From: an uncultured Campylobacter sp. | Lineage (GTDB): Bacteria; Campylobacterota; Campylobacteria; Campylobacterales; Campylobacteraceae | Reading direction: 5' to 3' | DNA length: 64,000 nt | Assembly (NCBI RefSeq): GCF_937996225.1 | Contig: NZ_CALKTC010000009.1 | Location: 1-64,000, forward strand | Shown: positions 61,096 to 64,000 of the stretch, piece by piece | Layout: each line of letters begins with the position of its first letter | Position numbering within the stretch: position 1 is the first letter of the stretch | The notes under the pieces: model-generated | Told to the model about the DNA's origin: nothing | The model's input: only the letters and a program-made list of their open reading frames with translations | Database searches by the model: none | Translations under genes and position numbers: made by a program

Positions 61096-61209
61096 TTAAG
61101 GGGGAAGGGGCGCTACTTACTCTGCTTCGCTGCGCTCGCAAGAAACGCCGCCAGGCTAAGCCTTGCGTCGCTACGCTCGTTTTGCGAGGTCGCTCCCCTT
61201 CCCCCTTAA
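61096..61209. repeat. GC-rich hairpin element 3 with a structured loop
   Basis: Outer arms 61096-61110 (ttaagggggaagggg) and 61195-61209 form a 15-bp perfect stem around an 84-base interior. The interior has further inverted repeats (cgcaag ... cttgcg; ggctaagcc) and GCTTCGCTGCGCTCG-type runs. It looks like a complete member of a repeat family of which element 2 is a shortened form. A 62-codon open frame across it has no start or composition to support coding. Confidence 0.75.
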
Positions 61210-61495
61210 AATCCCCCAACCCCTGGCACGCTCAAAGGGCGAGCCTTACGGCTCGCGTTAAATTTTAATAGGGGCTGAATTACGGCATGCGAAATTTTAA
61301 AATTTAGCCGAAATTTACAGCTCACAAAATTTTAAAATTCCAAGCGCAAAAGAATTTTGAAATTCCAAATACGATAAAATTTAAGTGGCGGCGAAATTTC
61401 AGAATTCTGGTCGGCAGCGGAATTTCAAAATTCCGTAAATTTGAGCGAAATTCTGAAATTCCACAAATTTAAAACGATTGAATAAGGAGGCCTCA

Positions 61496-62218
61496 TTGAA
61501 CCCGATTACCGAAAAGCGCAGCGTTTCGGGCTACTACTACGCCGAGGAGTGCGAGTATGTGTACTTCGTGACGGACGCGCCGCGCGAGCAAAACTACCGC
61601 TTTATTTTTGATTCGGGCGCGATCTATTCGCAAGATGACGCGGACGGCGAGGTGCGACCTAGCAGCGAAGCGGAGTTTTTCGCGGTCGTCAAAAAGATCC
61701 TCGCGCAGTACCGCGATAAAATTTTAGAGCACTCCGCAGAGCTTGAAAATTACGAAAAGATCTACACGCGGCGCGGCGATTTTTCAAAATTTATGAAAAA
61801 GCACTCTGTCCTAAAATACGAAATCCGCAAATTTCAAAACAAAATTTCGCATTTTTACGAGGCGCTTCTCATCTGCGCAAACGAGCAGCCGGCGCTGAAA
61901 AAGCAGCTGAAAAACTACGCCTACGAAGCGGGCGTTTTTAAAGGCGTGATGAGCGAATATGCCGTCAGGATCGAGGACATCTATCAATTTATCCAAGGCC
62001 TCAAAAACGACAAAATTAGCCGCAACATCTACATTCTCACGATCATCTCGTCGCTGCTGATGCCGCTAAATTTCATCACGAGCTTTTTCGGGATGAACAC
62101 GACGGGGCTGTTTTTAAGCGGCTCGGCGCATGGCACGCTCATCGTGACGCTTGCGATGTGCGTGATTTTCGCGGCGATGGTTGGCTTTCTTATGCTCTAC
62201 GCCAAAAAACGAAGCTAA
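61496..62218 (+). CDS. Short CorA-like Mg2+ transporter protein
   Basis: A 240-residue protein of the CorA family. The C-terminus has the two TM helices and the signature FFGMNTTGLFL (GMN at the start of the periplasmic loop). The preceding helical stretch KKHSVLKYEIRKFQNKISHFYEALLI and ILEHSAELENYEKIYTRRG is the long stalk helix. Normal CorA is about 315 residues; this one is shorter at the N-terminus. The TTG start at 61496 is chosen because aaggagg at 61484-61490 is a strong ribosome-binding site for it. The ion carried is likely divalent (Mg2+, Co2+ or Ni2+), not proven. Confidence 0.82.
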   Translation: MNPITEKRSVSGYYYAEECEYVYFVTDAPREQNYRFIFDSGAIYSQDDADGEVRPSSEAEFFAVVKKILAQYRDKILEHSAELENYEKIYTRRGDFSKFMKKHSVLKYEIRKFQNKISHFYEALLICANEQPALKKQLKNYAYEAGVFKGVMSEYAVRIEDIYQFIQGLKNDKISRNIYILTIISSLLMPLNFITSFFGMNTTGLFLSGSAHGTLIVTLAMCVIFAAMVGFLMLYAKKRS

Positions 62219-62235
62219 AGCGAAGGAGTTAAATT

Positions 62236-62649
62236 TTGAACAAAAACGAGCTAAAAAATATCCTAGGCGGATACTTCGGAAGGGAGATTGCGGGCGATTT
62301 TAGAGTGCTGAAAGAGTATGAGATCGCACGCTGCAACGACGCGGCAAAATTTCCTTTTGAGGGCGACAGCGGGCTGCTGCGCGAGTTTTGTATCTTCGCA
62401 GACAGCGGCAGCGGCGATCTTTGGCTGCTAAGCTCTAGCGGCGAGATCGCGTTTTACGACCATGATTTGGAGTTTTTGTCCGAGGCAAATTTGAAAAAAT
62501 TCGATCTAAATCTTGCGGGCTGGCTAAAGATCGCCGAGCTTTTTTGCAAATTTGAAGCCGTTAGCAACCCGAGTAGCGCGCAAAAGACGGAGTTTAAGCA
62601 AAGCGTAGCTAAAATCTGTCCGCAAATTTTAGAAATTTGGGAAATTTAG
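62236..62649 (+). CDS. SUKH/SMI1-like protein
   Basis: A 137-residue soluble protein whose central segment, FCIFADSGSGDLWLLSSSGEIAFYDHD, has the pattern of SMI1/KNR4 (SUKH) domains, which often act as immunity proteins for polymorphic toxins. Most SUKH domains are about 120-150 residues, so it is one domain. The start is TTG with aaggag upstream. There is no toxin gene next to it, so it may be an orphan immunity gene, a regulatory protein, or a false match. It lies between the CorA-like gene and ogt. Confidence 0.62.
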   Translation: MNKNELKNILGGYFGREIAGDFRVLKEYEIARCNDAAKFPFEGDSGLLREFCIFADSGSGDLWLLSSSGEIAFYDHDLEFLSEANLKKFDLNLAGWLKIAELFCKFEAVSNPSSAQKTEFKQSVAKICPQILEIWEI

Positions 62650-62702
62650 GCGCTGTTTGCGGCGCCTAAATTTAATCGCAAAAGCGCAAAATAGGAGCAA
62701 TT

Positions 62703-63524
62703 ATGAAATTTATCGCATATTACGACTCGCCGCTTGGTAAAATCACGCTCGCGGGTGATGAGGCGGGGCTTTGCGGGCTGTGGTTCGAAGGCGAGAAATA
62801 CTACGCGCATGCCCTCGCGACGAGCGGTGCGGATGAAAAGCGGGGCGGCGCCGATCTGCTCGCAAAAGAGCGGCGCGCCGCGAGCGAAACACAGCGCGAT
62901 TTTGCGGCGTTAAAAAAGAGTGAAAAGAGTGATTTTGCTGCAAAAGCGACGGACGGCGCAGATGAAAAGTACAACACGCGCGATTTTGCAGCAGAAGCGG
63001 CAAGCGGCACGGACGGCAAATTCTGCGCGCACACACTTATAGCGAGCGAAAAATTCTGCGCAAACGAGCAAAGCGAATACTTCGAGGAGAAAAACCTAGC
63101 CATTTTTGATCAAACCAAGCGCTGGCTCGATCTGTATTTTAGCGGACGCGAGCCGGGTTTTACGCCCGCTCTAAATCCCGTGGGTTCGGCGTCTAGGCGC
63201 GCCGTGTGGGAAATTTTGCTTAAAATTCCTTACGGAAAAACCACGACCTACGGGCAGATCGCGCGCGAAATCGCCGCGGCACGCGGGCTAGCGAAGATGT
63301 CCGCGCAAGCCGTGGGGCACAACGAAATCTCGATAATCATCCCCTGCCACCGCGTCGTAGGCACGCACGGTAGCCTCACGGGCTACGCGGGCGGCATCGA
63401 TAGGAAAATAAAGCTGCTGCAGCCAGGGGGCGTCGATATGCGAGGGCTTTTCACGCCCCTTCAAATAGCACCGCGCCGTAAGAATGCGGTAGCGCGCCCA
63501 AGGCCCAAAAAGCTAGCCGGATAG
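62703..63524 (+). CDS. ogt: Methylated-DNA-protein-cysteine methyltransferase with insertion
   Basis: Ogt removes O6-alkyl groups from guanine by transferring them to its own cysteine. The active-site block IIIPCHRVVG contains the acceptor Cys and follows the normal helix-turn-helix sequence (KTTTYGQIAREIA). At 273 residues it exceeds the usual 150-180. Residues about 35-129 are a charged repeat stretch (FAAKATDGADEKYNTRDFAA, EAASGTDGKFCAH) formed by partial duplications of a unit like KYYAHALATSGADEK, and the C-terminus has a short basic extension (PRRKNAVARPRPKK). The core motifs are intact, so it is likely functional. Confidence 0.9.
   Translation: MKFIAYYDSPLGKITLAGDEAGLCGLWFEGEKYYAHALATSGADEKRGGADLLAKERRAASETQRDFAALKKSEKSDFAAKATDGADEKYNTRDFAAEAASGTDGKFCAHTLIASEKFCANEQSEYFEEKNLAIFDQTKRWLDLYFSGREPGFTPALNPVGSASRRAVWEILLKIPYGKTTTYGQIAREIAAARGLAKMSAQAVGHNEISIIIPCHRVVGTHGSLTGYAGGIDRKIKLLQPGGVDMRGLFTPLQIAPRRKNAVARPRPKKLAG
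62805..63089 (+). repeat. Internal duplication-type insertion in ogt
   Basis: About 95 codons containing repeated units (YAHALATSGADEK / FAAKATDGADEKY / FAAEAASGTDGKF / CAHTLIASEK). At least three copies of a roughly 14-20-residue unit are visible. Only two RAATTY hexamers occur, so this insert arose differently from those in priA, queC, ybeY and trmA. Confidence 0.75.
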
Positions 63525-64000
63525 CAAAGCTGCGCAAGATGGGGCCTGCCGTCACAAGGACGATAAGCGTTGCGAGCCGTATTGCTAAATGAGCCTAGCT
63601 ACGCCGCTGAAACGGCGCACCGCCCGAAACTCAAATCGACGCACCGCAAAACATCCCGCACCGATGCGCTCATAGAGCGGATTGAACAAATTTTAAAATT
63701 TCGCCGCTTTTTCTCCGCTTCCCGCAGAAGCCGCATCGATTTAAAATTTTTAACGCGCCGAGGACGGATAGTTCGGTCGCTGCAAAATTTGCGATAGCTA
63801 AAATCTACAAGCGGCGCCGAAACGGGCGCGAAAGCCTGCAGTGAAAAAACTAATAGGCGGCGTCGCATCTGCTTCGTAAAACTGCGGCGGGGTTGATTGC
63901 CAAGGAGCCGCTTAGTGCGGCGTTTAAGCCGCCGCAAAAGATAAAATTCTATACTTTTCGCGCATGATGATTTGCGCCGCATCTACAAGCAAATAAAGCT
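63525..64000. other. Right-end stretch without a recognised gene
   Basis: Only Arg/Ser-rich open frames occur on both strands (a 127-codon one on the minus strand included) and none shows protein-like features. A gene could start outside the window. Confidence 0.5.

Noticed and set aside
61080..61268. A 62-codon open frame across the hairpin element 3
   Set aside because: It lies inside a palindromic repeat, so the frame is a by-product of the inverted repeat and not a gene.
63599..63982. A 127-codon minus-strand frame at the right end
   Set aside because: Composition is Arg/Ser/Lys-rich with no recognisable feature; no better support on either strand.

Overview
The window looks like a chromosomal segment of an epsilonproteobacterium of the genus Campylobacter, probably one of the higher-GC oral or commensal species (C. 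gracilis is my best guess, not proven). The reasons are the runs of gene order shared with C. jejuni as I remember it: slt / yggT / gltX / phosphoesterase / psd; methyltransferase / CxxC protein / TPR protein / trpC / HIT; lgt / frdC / frdA / frdB; ankyrin protein / NhaC-type antiporter / trmA / ilvA; and copZ / copA. The diheme Wolinella/Campylobacter-type fumarate reductase and the extreme abundance of AAATTT and AAATTC hexamers also fit. I found no rRNA, tRNA, CRISPR array, IS element or prophage.

Layout. 0-10.3 kb is housekeeping: lytic transglycosylase, YggT, GltX on the minus strand, then MscL, a Crp/Fnr regulator, a phosphoesterase, Psd, a pseudopilin and PriA. 10.3-15.4 kb is an AT-rich accessory island: three small proteins with N-terminal membrane or export signals, followed by an 881-residue RTX protein carrying a possible amidase domain and a vWA domain. 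15.4-20 kb has YbeY, QueC, a tandem pair of small unknown paralogues and TsaD. 20-25.9 kb has CreD and a heme-receptor-like TonB-dependent transporter divergent from exbB-exbD-tonB across an AT-rich Fur-box-like region. 26-36.2 kb is a long co-directional run: flavin reductase-like protein, methyltransferase, TPR protein, TrpC, HIT, WG-repeat protein, RibB, DNA polymerase IV and a possible TorD-like chaperone. 36.9-41.3 kb holds lgt and the frdCAB operon. 41.4-45.3 kb is a second accessory patch with a duplicated membrane protein (one copy broken) and an ankyrin gene interrupted by a stop codon and a poly-A tract. 45.5-51 kb is housekeeping (RarD, DAHP synthase, AcpS, cyclophilin, YebC). 51-60.5 kb has copper export, an ankyrin protein, an antiporter, TrmA and threonine dehydratase. 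60.5-64 kb has GC-rich hairpin elements, a CorA-like protein, a SUKH-like protein and Ogt.

The strongest unexplained signal is that several otherwise conserved enzymes (PriA twice, YbeY, QueC, TrmA, and to a lesser degree a tRNA methyltransferase and Psd) carry long in-frame, low-complexity insertions, and that a TPR protein and a membrane protein carry the same kind of tail or linker. The DNA of the main insertions is packed with RAATTY hexamers (AAATTC, GAATTC, AAATTT, GAATTT) at roughly 30-60 per kb, where about 1 per kb is expected by chance. RAATTY is, to my knowledge, the site methylated by CtsM in C. jejuni, whose methylation marks DNA as competent for natural transformation. The insertions may therefore be intragenic clusters of uptake-recognition sites, or a proliferating repeat that hitchhikes in protein loops.
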